Counted from the stretch's first letter, positions 1 through 5,357 are shown. The stretch is 6,856 nt of DNA from Solirubrobacteraceae bacterium (GCA_025928415.1 JAICJK010000135.1:1-6856); one strand, 5' to 3'. Made by a program: numbers and translations. The notes: generated from the letters alone by a model not told the origin.

Positions 1-591
1 CATCTCCTCCATCAGGGAACGGAACTTGGCGATCCAGCGGCGCTGCTCGGCCTGCGGCTCGAGCTGCTGGACGAGGAAGCCGTCCAGCGCGGCGTTGACG
101 GTCAGGCCGATGGCCTCCGCGTCGGCGGCGGCGCGCACCGAGCCGTCCGCGCGCCCGGCGTCCACCAGGCCGATCATGTACGCGCGCTGGCTGGCCTGCA
201 CCCGCCGCGCGATCGGCGCGAGGTGCGGGCGGCTGGTCGCCGCCTCGAGGTGCAGGCTGATCAGCAGGCGGTAGAACGGCGTGCGGCTCGTGTACAGGCG
301 CGCGCTCGCGTCGACGAGCGCGAGCAGGCGCGTGCGCCCGTCGCCGTCCGAGCTCGCCTCGATCACGCGCGCGGCGTGGCGGTTGACGACCTCGCGGTAG
401 ACGGCCTCGACGAGGCCCTCCTTGGAGCCGAAGTGGTGGTAGAGCGCGCCCTTGGTGACCCCGGCGTCGGCGGCCACGGCCTCGAAGCTCGTGACCGTCC
501 CGGCGGCGAAGCGGTCGATCGCGGCGTCCAGCAGGCGGCGGCGGGTCTCGTCCGCCGAGGCGGCGCGGGTCGCGGGAGCGGGTGAGCTCAC
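1..591 (-). CDS. TetR-family transcriptional regulator (3' end outside window)
   Basis: A DNA-binding repressor of the TetR family, read on the minus strand and open to the window edge (197 codons from the GTG at 591). Counting from that start, the N-terminal three-helix domain covers about residues 14-62. The recognition part reads AGVTKGALYHHFGSKEGL (43-60), a textbook TetR HTH. The rest is the variable helical ligand/dimer domain, ending in view with a Trp-containing helix (RRWIAKF). Family proteins are usually 190-210 residues, so only a few residues should be missing. The turn before the HTH (RFAAGTVTSFEAVA) is about two residues shorter than usual. Start choice: an in-frame ATG at 621 would put a perfect palindrome inside the gene. 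The GTG at 591 lies 7 nt after a TACCCT -10 hexamer and would give a leaderless mRNA; I prefer it but the ATG remains possible. The ligand is unknown. It is divergent from a secreted glycoside hydrolase gene. Confidence 0.9.
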   Translation of the reverse strand, partial: MSSPAPATRAASADETRRRLLDAAIDRFAAGTVTSFEAVAADAGVTKGALYHHFGSKEGLVEAVYREVVNRHAARVIEASSDGDGRTRLLALVDASARLYTSRTPFYRLLISLHLEAATSRPHLAPIARRVQASQRAYMIGLVDAGRADGSVRAAADAEAIGLTVNAALDGFLVQQLEPQAEQRRWIAKFRSLMEEM

Positions 592-609
592 ATACCTCAG
601 GGTATGTGA
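588..609. promoter_or_regulatory. Palindromic operator, probable TetR-family binding site
   Basis: A perfect inverted repeat has 9-bp arms TCACATACC (588-596) and GGTATGTGA (601-609) separated by TCAG. Its size and position, over the start of a TetR gene, are typical of an autoregulatory operator for that family. It covers the -10 hexamer and the preferred GTG start of the minus-strand regulator, so occupancy would block transcription start. It lies about 130 bp upstream of the divergent hydrolase start. Binding by the adjacent TetR protein is inference. Confidence 0.7.
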
Positions 610-628
610 AACTCCGCTCATCGCGCAA
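599..628 (-). promoter_or_regulatory. Probable promoter of the left TetR gene (leaderless)
   Basis: On the minus strand a -35-like TTGCGC (628-623) is followed after 18 bp by TACCCT (604-599), which fits the TAnnnT form common in actinobacterial housekeeping promoters. Seven bases later comes a GTG at 591 in frame with the TetR protein, so the transcript could begin at the start codon. The -10 lies wholly inside the palindrome at 588-609. This is a reading from consensus only. Confidence 0.45.
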
Positions 629-640
629 CCCCGGCGCCGC

Positions 641-646
641 TAGCGT
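641..646 (+). promoter_or_regulatory. Possible -10 hexamer for the glycoside hydrolase gene
   Basis: TAGCGT fits the TAnnnT pattern and lies in the gap between the left TetR gene and the hydrolase. No convincing -35 is visible 17-18 bp upstream. It would give a leader of roughly 85 bases before the GTG at 739. Apart from this hexamer, the palindrome and the ribosome binding site, I see nothing else in the gap. Confidence 0.2.
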
Positions 647-738
647 GTCCTGGCAGGGAGCGCGCCGTCCGCAACCTTCCCGCGGGTCCGGGCGTCACTG
701 GAGCACACCCAGCACCCCACCCCTTCCCCGGAGGCCCC

Positions 739-2139
739 GTGCCTGTCCCGCTGCGCCCGCTGATCCTCATCGCCGTGCTCGCCCTCGCCGCCCTGCTGCC
801 GCAGGCGGCCTCGGCGTCGTCCTCGCAGACGGTGGCCTTCGAGGCGCCCAAGGACCTGCTGAACCCGTCCACCCGCCTGGGGGCGATGGACGAGATCGGC
901 TCGTTCGGCGTCCACGCGCTGCGCGTCGTCCTGTACTGGCACGACGTCGCCCCGCGGGCGGACAGCTCGTCCAAGCCCGACTTCGACACCACCGACCCGG
1001 CCAACTACGACTGGTCGCGCTACGACCCCGTCCTCGACGAGGCCAGGGCGCGGGGCTGGAGCGTGCTGCTGACGATCTCCGGGCCGGTGCCGAAGTGGGC
1101 CACCGAGAGCCGCCGGGACACCGTCACGCGGCCCGACCCGTCGGAGTTCGCCCAGTTCGTCACCGCGGTGGGGCGCCACTACGCCGATCGCGTCGGCGTC
1201 TGGTCGATCTGGAACGAGCCCAACCAGCCGCAGTTCCTCAAGCCGCAGTACGACTCCAGGCACCGGCCGGTGTCCCCCGGCCTGTACCGCCTGCTCTACC
1301 GGGCGGCGCTGAAGGGCCTGACCGCCGCGGGCGTCGAGGACCCGACGGTCCTGATGGGCGAGACGTCGCCGGTGGGGACCGGCAAGGTGGTCGCCCCGCT
1401 GACCTTCCTGCGCGGCGCGCTGTGCCTGTCGTCGAAGTACAAGCTGCGCAAGGGCTGCGGCACGCTGCCCACCGCCGGCTACGCGCACCACGCCTACACC
1501 CGCAAGCAGGGGCCCACCTACGTCCCGCCCGGCCCCAACAACGTGACGATCGGCGTCCTGTCGCGGCTGACCCGCGCGCTGGACCGCGCCAAGCGCGCCC
1601 ACGCGGTGGCCCACACGCTGCCGATCTACCTCACCGAGTTCGGCATCCAGTCCCGGCCGGACCCGTTCGCCGGCGTCTCCTACCAGCGGCAGGCCGAGTA
1701 CCGCGCGATCTCCGAGCGCATCGCCTACGACAACAGGCGCGTCAAGTGGTTCTCGCAGTACCTGCTGCGCGACGACGACCCGGTCAAGGGCGTGTCGAAG
1801 CTGCAGCGCTACAGCGGCTTCGAGTCCGGGCTGCGCACCGCCGGGGGCAAGGCGAAGCCCGCGCTGGCCGCCTTCCGGCTGACGCTCGCGGCGCGGACGC
1901 GGGGCTCCAAGGCGTCGCTGTGGGGGATCGTGCGCCCCGCGACGGGCCCGACCACCGCGACGATCCAGTACCGCAACGCCGCCAAGGGCGCCTTCCGCGA
2001 CCTGACGACGGTGAGCACCAACGCGCTGGGCGTCTTCACGGCGACGGTCGGCTACCGCAAGGGCCGCCAGTTCCGCCTCGAGTGGACGCCGTCCGGCGGG
2101 AAGACCATGAACGGCGGCCCGATCCGCGCGTACAGGTAG
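739..2139 (+). CDS. Secreted glycoside hydrolase, clan A-like TIM barrel with C-terminal beta domain
   Basis: Predicted exported retaining glycosidase of 466 residues. The GTG start has GGAGG at 730-734, four bases upstream. A Sec signal peptide is clear: Arg6, a hydrophobic run (about 8-20) and an ASA-type cleavage site near residue 27. The catalytic region (about 33-385) has the clan GH-A landmarks: WSIWNEPN, with acid/base candidate Glu160, and LPIYLTEFG, with nucleophile candidate Glu300, at the ends of strands 4 and 7. YAHHAY (248-253) and the WFSQY strand (337-341) also fit a barrel. Cys229 and Cys240 could form a disulfide. Residues about 393-450 look like a small beta-sandwich (WGIVRP, TIQYR, GVFTATV, FRLEW), possibly carbohydrate- or wall-binding. 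The nearest broad relatives are GH5/GH39-type 'cellulase family' proteins; the substrate cannot be named from sequence. No partner gene adjoins it, and it is divergent from a TetR gene. Confidence 0.85.
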   Translation: MPVPLRPLILIAVLALAALLPQAASASSSQTVAFEAPKDLLNPSTRLGAMDEIGSFGVHALRVVLYWHDVAPRADSSSKPDFDTTDPANYDWSRYDPVLDEARARGWSVLLTISGPVPKWATESRRDTVTRPDPSEFAQFVTAVGRHYADRVGVWSIWNEPNQPQFLKPQYDSRHRPVSPGLYRLLYRAALKGLTAAGVEDPTVLMGETSPVGTGKVVAPLTFLRGALCLSSKYKLRKGCGTLPTAGYAHHAYTRKQGPTYVPPGPNNVTIGVLSRLTRALDRAKRAHAVAHTLPIYLTEFGIQSRPDPFAGVSYQRQAEYRAISERIAYDNRRVKWFSQYLLRDDDPVKGVSKLQRYSGFESGLRTAGGKAKPALAAFRLTLAARTRGSKASLWGIVRPATGPTTATIQYRNAAKGAFRDLTTVSTNALGVFTATVGYRKGRQFRLEWTPSGGKTMNGGPIRAYR

Positions 2140-2160
2140 GCGCGCGGAGGCCGGCCGGAT

Positions 2161-2175
2161 CCGGCATCCTGCCGG
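2161..2175. repeat. Small hairpin just before the sixA start, next to a 12-bp palindrome
   Basis: CCGGCA (2161-2166) and TGCCGG (2170-2175) form a 6-bp stem with a 3-base loop, ending one base before the ATG at 2177. It partly overlaps a perfect 12-bp palindrome, GCCGGATCCGGC (2154-2165). No T-tract follows, so this is weak evidence for termination of the hydrolase transcript. In a leadered mRNA it could hinder initiation at the ATG. Confidence 0.3.
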
Positions 2176-2176
2176 C

Positions 2177-2656
2177 ATGGCCCGCCAGCTCTGGCTCCTG
2201 CGCCACGGCGACGCCGAGCCCCACGGCGCGCGCCCCGACGACGAGCGGCGGCTCACGCCGCGCGGGGAGGCGCAGGCGAGCGCCGCCGGGGCCGCGCTCG
2301 CCGCGCTCGGCCTCGAGGTGGCCCTCGCGTTCACGAGCCCGAAGGTCCGGGCGCGCGACACCGCGGCGCTCGCCTGCCGGGCCCTGGGCGTCGAGGCGGT
2401 GGAGCACCCGCCGCTGGCCGGCGGCTTCGACCGCGCCGAGGCGTTCACCCTGGCCGAGGCGGGCGGCGCCGACGATCGCGTCCTGCTCGTCGGCCACGAG
2501 CCCGACTTCTCGCAGGTCGTGCACGACCTCACCGGCGCGCGGGTGGACCTGAAGAAGGGCGGGGTCGCGGCGGTGCGGCTCGACGGGACGCACAGCGGCG
2601 AGCTGCTCGTGCTGCTGCGCCCGCGCGAGCTCGAGGCGATCGCCGCCGCGCCCTGA
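2177..2656 (+). CDS. sixA: SixA-like phosphohistidine phosphatase (histidine phosphatase superfamily)
   Basis: A 159-residue cytoplasmic enzyme of the histidine phosphatase (phosphoglycerate mutase-like) superfamily, branch 1, with the short SixA architecture. The catalytic RHG motif is at 9-11 (Arg9, His10 as phospho-acceptor), followed by DAEP. A basic SPKVRARDTA segment (54-63) supplies the second phosphate-binding Arg. LLVGHEPDF carries the second catalytic His at 107. In E. coli SixA removes phosphate from histidine of phosphotransfer proteins; here the partner is unknown and the role is inferred from family. The length matches SixA (about 160), shorter than cofactor-dependent mutases. 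No Shine-Dalgarno site precedes the ATG, but CATCCT (2165-2170) lies 6 bases upstream, so a leaderless mRNA is possible. The start is supported because RHG follows at the family's usual distance. The Fpg-like gene begins 37 bp downstream. Confidence 0.88.
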   Translation: MARQLWLLRHGDAEPHGARPDDERRLTPRGEAQASAAGAALAALGLEVALAFTSPKVRARDTAALACRALGVEAVEHPPLAGGFDRAEAFTLAEAGGADDRVLLVGHEPDFSQVVHDLTGARVDLKKGGVAAVRLDGTHSGELLVLLRPRELEAIAAAP

Positions 2657-2678
2657 CGGCGCGGGGCGGCGGGCGGTC

Positions 2679-2684
2679 TACAGT
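2679..2684 (+). promoter_or_regulatory. Possible -10 hexamer for a leaderless Fpg-like gene
   Basis: TACAGT (TAnnnT type) lies 9 bases before the ATG at 2694, and no good ribosome binding site is present. This is the spacing expected when the transcript starts at or within a few bases of the start codon. A TGAC-containing -35 candidate overlaps the sixA stop (2654-2657), but its spacing of about 20 bp is long. The site suggests fpg and bcp can be transcribed independently of sixA. Confidence 0.4.
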
Positions 2685-2693
2685 GGACGCCCC

Positions 2694-3560
2694 ATGCCCG
2701 AGCTGCCCGAGGTCGAGATCACCGCGCGCCGGCTCGACGAGGCACTGCGCGGCGCGCGCATCGAGTCGGCGCTCGCCCCGGGGCTCAACGCGCTCAAGAC
2801 CTTCGACCCGCCGCTGCACGCGCTGGAGGGCCGCGACGTCGAGGCCGTCCGGCGGATCGGCAAGCACCTGGTCATCGACGTCGCGGGCGAGCTCGTCGTG
2901 CTCGTGCACCTCATGTCCGCCGGCCGGATGCAGCTCTTCCCCAAGCGCGCGGGCCTGCGCGACCGCACCTCGCGGCTGCTGCTGCGGATCCCCGGGGACG
3001 GCGAGCCCGACCGCGAGCTGCGCCTGCGCGAGTTCGGCACGCGCCAGGCCGCGTGGGTGAAGGTCCTGCGCGCCGCGGCGCTGGGCGAGGACCCCGCGAT
3101 CGCGACCCTCGGGCCGGAGGCGTGGCCCGAGCCGCCCGCCGACCTCGGCGAGCGCCTGGCCGCCGCCGGCGCGCGCCCGCTGCACTCGGTCCTGCGCGAC
3201 CAGCGCGTGGTCGCCGGCATCGGGCGCTCGTGGGTCGACGAGATCCTGTGGACGGCGCGGCTGTCGCCGTTCAAGCGCGGCGACGACCTCGGCGCCGAGG
3301 AGGTCGAGGCGCTGCGCGCGGCGATCGCCGAGCGCCTGGGCGGGGCGCTGGAGCACTACGAGCAGGTCGTCCGCCTTCCGATCGCGGACAAGCTCCCCCT
3401 GCCGCTGCAGGTCCACCGCCGCGACGGCGAGCCGTGCCCGCGCTGCGGCACGACGATCGAGGCCGTCCACTACGAGAGCTACGTCATGTGCTATTGCCCG
3501 ACCGACCAGACCGACGGCCGCGTGCTCAAGGACCGCCGGCTGTCGCGGCTGCTCAAGTGA
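2694..3560 (+). CDS. Fpg/Nei-family DNA glycosylase with altered zinc finger
   Basis: A 288-residue base-excision repair glycosylase/AP lyase of the Fpg (MutM)/Nei family, acting on oxidised bases. The mature N-terminus is PELPEVE: Pro2 is the Schiff-base nucleophile and Glu3 the acid. Lys57 matches the conserved catalytic-domain lysine, and HLM (72-74) matches the region that carries the intercalating residue. The helix-two-turn-helix lies at about 150-195 (DQRVVAGIG, then EIL and SPF). The usual Asn after GIG is Arg178. The C-terminal finger is Cys248-x2-Cys251-x16-Cys268-x2-Asp271: spacing is canonical but the fourth Cys is Asp. An extra Cys266 is present, and the Arg normally found in the finger hairpin is not visible. 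The protein ends DRRLSRLLK. It is probably a divergent actinobacterial branch, so substrate range (8-oxoG or pyrimidines) should not be assumed. bcp follows after 23 bp. Confidence 0.92.
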   Translation: MPELPEVEITARRLDEALRGARIESALAPGLNALKTFDPPLHALEGRDVEAVRRIGKHLVIDVAGELVVLVHLMSAGRMQLFPKRAGLRDRTSRLLLRIPGDGEPDRELRLREFGTRQAAWVKVLRAAALGEDPAIATLGPEAWPEPPADLGERLAAAGARPLHSVLRDQRVVAGIGRSWVDEILWTARLSPFKRGDDLGAEEVEALRAAIAERLGGALEHYEQVVRLPIADKLPLPLQVHRRDGEPCPRCGTTIEAVHYESYVMCYCPTDQTDGRVLKDRRLSRLLK

Positions 3561-3567
3561 CCATCCC

Positions 3568-3574
3568 GAGAGGA
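3568..3574 (+). promoter_or_regulatory. Ribosome binding site of bcp
   Basis: GAGAGGA lies nine bases before the ATG at 3584, inside the 23-bp gap after the Fpg-like gene. It decides this start over in-frame upstream codons that would read back into the glycosylase gene, and shows that bcp is translated independently although probably co-transcribed. Confidence 0.7.
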
Positions 3575-3583
3575 CCCGACACG

Positions 3584-4057
3584 ATGCTCGAAGCAGGCCA
3601 GATCGCCCCCGACTTCACGCTCCCCGACCAGGACGGCGAGGACGTATCGCTGTCCTCCCTGCGCGGCGCCCCGGTCGTCCTCTACTTCTACCCGAAGGCC
3701 GACACGCCCGGCTGCACGACGCAGGCCTGCGGCATCCGCGACCACCGCGACGAGTACGCGCAGCGCGGCGTGCGCGTCCTCGGCGTCTCGCCCGACCCGG
3801 TCAAGGCGGTCAAGGCCTTCCACGACAAGCAGTCCCTCGACTTCACGCTGCTGGCGGACGAGGGTCACGCGGTGGCCGACGCCTACGGCACCTGGGTCGA
3901 GAAGTCGATGTACGGGCGCACCTACATGGGCAACGCCCGGGCGACGTTCGTCATCGGCCCCGACGGCACCATCACCCACGTCTTCCCGAAGGTGTCGCCG
4001 AAGACGCACGACGAGGTCGTGCTGCAGGCGCTGGACGAGCTGAGCGCGGCGGCGTAG
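3584..4057 (+). CDS. bcp: Bcp-type thiol peroxidase (peroxiredoxin, BCP/PrxQ family)
   Basis: A 157-residue cytoplasmic peroxiredoxin that reduces hydrogen peroxide and organic peroxides using thioredoxin-like donors. The N-terminal APDFTLPDQDG (8-18) and the strand VVLYFYPKADTPGCT lead to the peroxidatic Cys44 in the Pro-Gly-Cys-Thr context. Cys49, five residues later (CTTQAC), is the resolving Cys of the atypical two-Cys BCP/PrxQ type. GVSPDPVKAVKAFHDKQ, LLADEGHAVADAYG and the late RATFVIGPDG strand complete the thioredoxin fold. Length equals that of E. coli Bcp to within a residue or two. It lies 23 bp after the Fpg-like gene on the same strand, consistent with a two-gene oxidative-damage unit. 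It converges on the next gene with only nine bases between the stop codons, with no visible terminator hairpin between them. I see no OxyR or Fur-like site. Confidence 0.95.
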   Translation: MLEAGQIAPDFTLPDQDGEDVSLSSLRGAPVVLYFYPKADTPGCTTQACGIRDHRDEYAQRGVRVLGVSPDPVKAVKAFHDKQSLDFTLLADEGHAVADAYGTWVEKSMYGRTYMGNARATFVIGPDGTITHVFPKVSPKTHDEVVLQALDELSAAA

Positions 4058-4066
4058 CGCCCCGCG

Positions 4067-4549
4067 TCAGCCTCCCGTCGCCTCCTCGGCCGCGAGCGCG
4101 AGGGCGTCGCGGCGGACGGTCTCCACGTGCTCGCGCTGGACGCCGACCGCCCAGCCGGCGAGCTCGCGCACGCGCCCGGCGCCGATCGTGTCGGACATCT
4201 TCTCGACGATCTCCCAGTGGGCGAGTTCGCCGGCCTCGGCCATGCTGAGGAACTCGAAGCCGTCGAGCGCCTCCTCCTCGCCGCCGAGGTAGACGCCCAT
4301 CATCTCGGTCGCCTCGGCCTTGGTCTCGCGCGCCTTCTCGCGGATCGCCGTCTTCTTCCCGTCGAGGCCATCGACGAGCTCGCCGGTCCGGCGCTCGGTC
4401 TCGGCGGCCTGCTCGTGCATCCGGTCGAGGTCGCCGCGGAAGTCGCCGGCGCCCTCCATCCCGCCGACCTTGTCGGTCGCGGCCTGCGCGGCCTGCGCCA
4501 GGCCGAGGACCTCCCCGAGCTTCTCGTCCAGCGGCGTCAGGTCTGCCAT
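4067..4549 (-). CDS. Uncharacterised helical protein, possibly ferritin-like
   Basis: A 160-residue acidic protein that I do not recognise by name. The ATG at 4549 is firm: AAGGAGG lies five bases upstream. No signal peptide or membrane segment is visible, and there is no cysteine. The chain looks almost wholly helical: LDEKLGEVLGLAQAAQAA near the start (7-24), a long charged, coiled-coil-like stretch (about 40-85), then helices at about 91-118 and 126-155. The last two carry metal-ligand-like patterns: Glu105, Glu108-x2-His111 (ELAH), then Glu129 and Glu140-His141. Such ExxH pairs recall ferritin-like or DUF892-type bundles, which store or oxidise iron, but only one clean ExxH is present, so this is a guess. 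It follows the second TetR gene after 70 bp on the same strand and converges on bcp. Alternatives are a structural coiled-coil or stress protein. Confidence 0.8.
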   Translation of the reverse strand: MADLTPLDEKLGEVLGLAQAAQAATDKVGGMEGAGDFRGDLDRMHEQAAETERRTGELVDGLDGKKTAIREKARETKAEATEMMGVYLGGEEEALDGFEFLSMAEAGELAHWEIVEKMSDTIGAGRVRELAGWAVGVQREHVETVRRDALALAAEEATGG

Positions 4550-4554
4550 CGCGT

Positions 4555-4561
4555 CCTCCTT
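4555..4561 (-). promoter_or_regulatory. Strong Shine-Dalgarno site of the helical protein gene
   Basis: AAGGAGG on the minus strand lies five bases before the ATG at 4549. It is the best ribosome binding site in the window and suggests efficient translation. Confidence 0.85.
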
Positions 4562-4566
4562 GGTCT

Positions 4567-4583
4567 CCGTGGTCGAGCCACGG
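4567..4583. repeat. Hairpin in the leader of the helical protein gene
   Basis: CCGTGG (4567-4572) and CCACGG (4578-4583) form a 6-bp stem with a 5-base loop, located 5 bases upstream of the Shine-Dalgarno site on the minus strand. It could be a leader structure or part of termination of the upstream TetR gene. No T-tract follows. Confidence 0.35.
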
Positions 4584-4610
4584 GCCTACCCGGACGTGCG
4601 CCGCCGTGAT

Positions 4611-4627
4611 CGCGCTGCGTCAGCGCG
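4611..4627 (-). terminator. Hairpin across the TetR stop codon, possible weak terminator
   Basis: CGCGCTG (4611-4617) and CAGCGCG (4621-4627) make a perfect 7-bp G/C stem with a 3-base loop, straddling the TGA (4622-4620) of the minus-strand TetR gene. No U-tract follows, so Rho-independent termination is uncertain. A second hairpin (4567-4583) lies downstream. Together they may reduce read-through into the helical protein gene. Confidence 0.35.
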
Positions 4628-5339
4628 CGGCGTCCAGGTCCCCGAACGCCGCGGTGAGGCGGTCGAAGGCCTCGTCGACGACGGCGGTCACCGTGCGGCG
4701 CACCTCGTCGGCCGGGAGGCGCGCCAGCGTGCTCGCGCTGAGCACGTCGCTGCGCAGGTGCATCACGGCGACCAGCATCGCGACCAGGGTCCGGAGCGCC
4801 GGGTCGTCGCGCGCGCGCCCGAGCTCGGCGGCGAGCGCGGCGCCCAGCGCGGCGCCCAGCTCCTCGCCCAGCGTGAGCCGGCGCGCGCGCAGCGCCGGGG
4901 AGCGCTCCTGCGTCTCGAGGAAGCGGCGAAAGCCCTCGGCGCGCGCGGGACCGCCCGCCTCGTCCCAGCCCTCGCCCGTGAACGGCACGCGGTTGTCGGC
5001 GAGCAGCGCGCGCAGCGCCTGCAGGACGGTGGTCCCGGGCGGGCGACCGGTGATCGCGCCGAGCACCGAGGCCTCGACCTCCCCGGCGCGGTCGAAGAAC
5101 AGCTCCTCCTTGCTGCCGAAGTGGTTGAAGATCGTCTTGACCGACACGTCGGCCGCCTGCGCGATCTCGGCGAGCGTGACGGCCTCGAAGCCGCGCTCCG
5201 CGAACAGCCGCGTCGCGACGTCGGAGATCGCGAGCCGCAGCAGGCGCTTCTTGCGGTCGCGCAGCCCCTCGACCAGGCAGCTCTTCGCCGCCGTCCCGGA
5301 CGCATGCGGCGAGCCCGCTGTCAAGGGAGGTACCCCCAC
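4620..5339 (-). CDS. TetR-family regulator, probable repressor of the adjacent ABC exporter
   Basis: A 239-residue TetR-family regulator on the minus strand. The DNA-binding domain spans about residues 24-80: GLRDRKKRLLRLAI, LFAERGFEAVTLAEIA (45-60), then the HTH with ADVSVKTIFNHFGSKEELF. The remaining helices form the ligand and dimer domain, with no ligand deducible. Start: the only usable in-frame codons upstream of the domain are GTG at 5339 and TTG at 5324. The GTG is preferred because GGAAG sits four bases upstream and a good promoter lies just before it. This leaves an extra leader of about 23 residues (MGVPPLTAG...), which is unusual. Residues encoded by 4837-4860 are an in-frame duplication (LGAALGAA). 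It is divergent from a DrrA/DrrB-type exporter across 86 bp, the usual layout for a local repressor of efflux; that role is inferred. Confidence 0.92.
   Translation of the reverse strand: MGVPPLTAGSPHASGTAAKSCLVEGLRDRKKRLLRLAISDVATRLFAERGFEAVTLAEIAQAADVSVKTIFNHFGSKEELFFDRAGEVEASVLGAITGRPPGTTVLQALRALLADNRVPFTGEGWDEAGGPARAEGFRRFLETQERSPALRARRLTLGEELGAALGAALAAELGRARDDPALRTLVAMLVAVMHLRSDVLSASTLARLPADEVRRTVTAVVDEAFDRLTAAFGDLDAAR
4837..4860. repeat. 12-bp tandem duplication inside the TetR gene
   Basis: GCGGCGCCCAGC occurs twice back to back (4837-4848 and 4849-4860). It keeps the frame and encodes a doubled Leu-Gly-Ala-Ala in the ligand domain, probably a replication-slippage product. Confidence 0.7.
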
Positions 5340-5357
5340 GTCGCTTCCATCACACGA

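Noticed and set aside
582..2552. A 656-codon plus-strand open frame and a minus-strand frame of similar length (640-2532) across the hydrolase and sixA region.
   Set aside because: Both are very rich in Arg, Ala, Pro and Gly without domain motifs and cross clear gene boundaries. They are shadows caused by GC-rich third positions of the real genes.
2529..3470. A 313-codon minus-strand open frame opposite the Fpg-like gene.
   Set aside because: Its composition is that of an antisense shadow, and the plus strand encodes a complete glycosylase with all catalytic landmarks.
4058..4066. A possible shared terminator between the convergent bcp and helical protein genes.
   Set aside because: Only nine bases lie between the stops and no inverted repeat is visible there.
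4586..4591. GGGTAG on the minus strand before the helical protein gene, resembling the -10 of actinobacterial sigma-B-type promoters.
   Set aside because: No GTTT-like -35 is present at the proper distance (the sequence there is G/C-rich with ATCA), so six bases alone are not enough.
5319..5324. A perfect TTGACA on the minus strand downstream of the TetR GTG.
   Set aside because: No -10-like hexamer follows at 16-18 bp, and no usable start codon lies between there and the conserved TetR domain, so it is not a convincing promoter.
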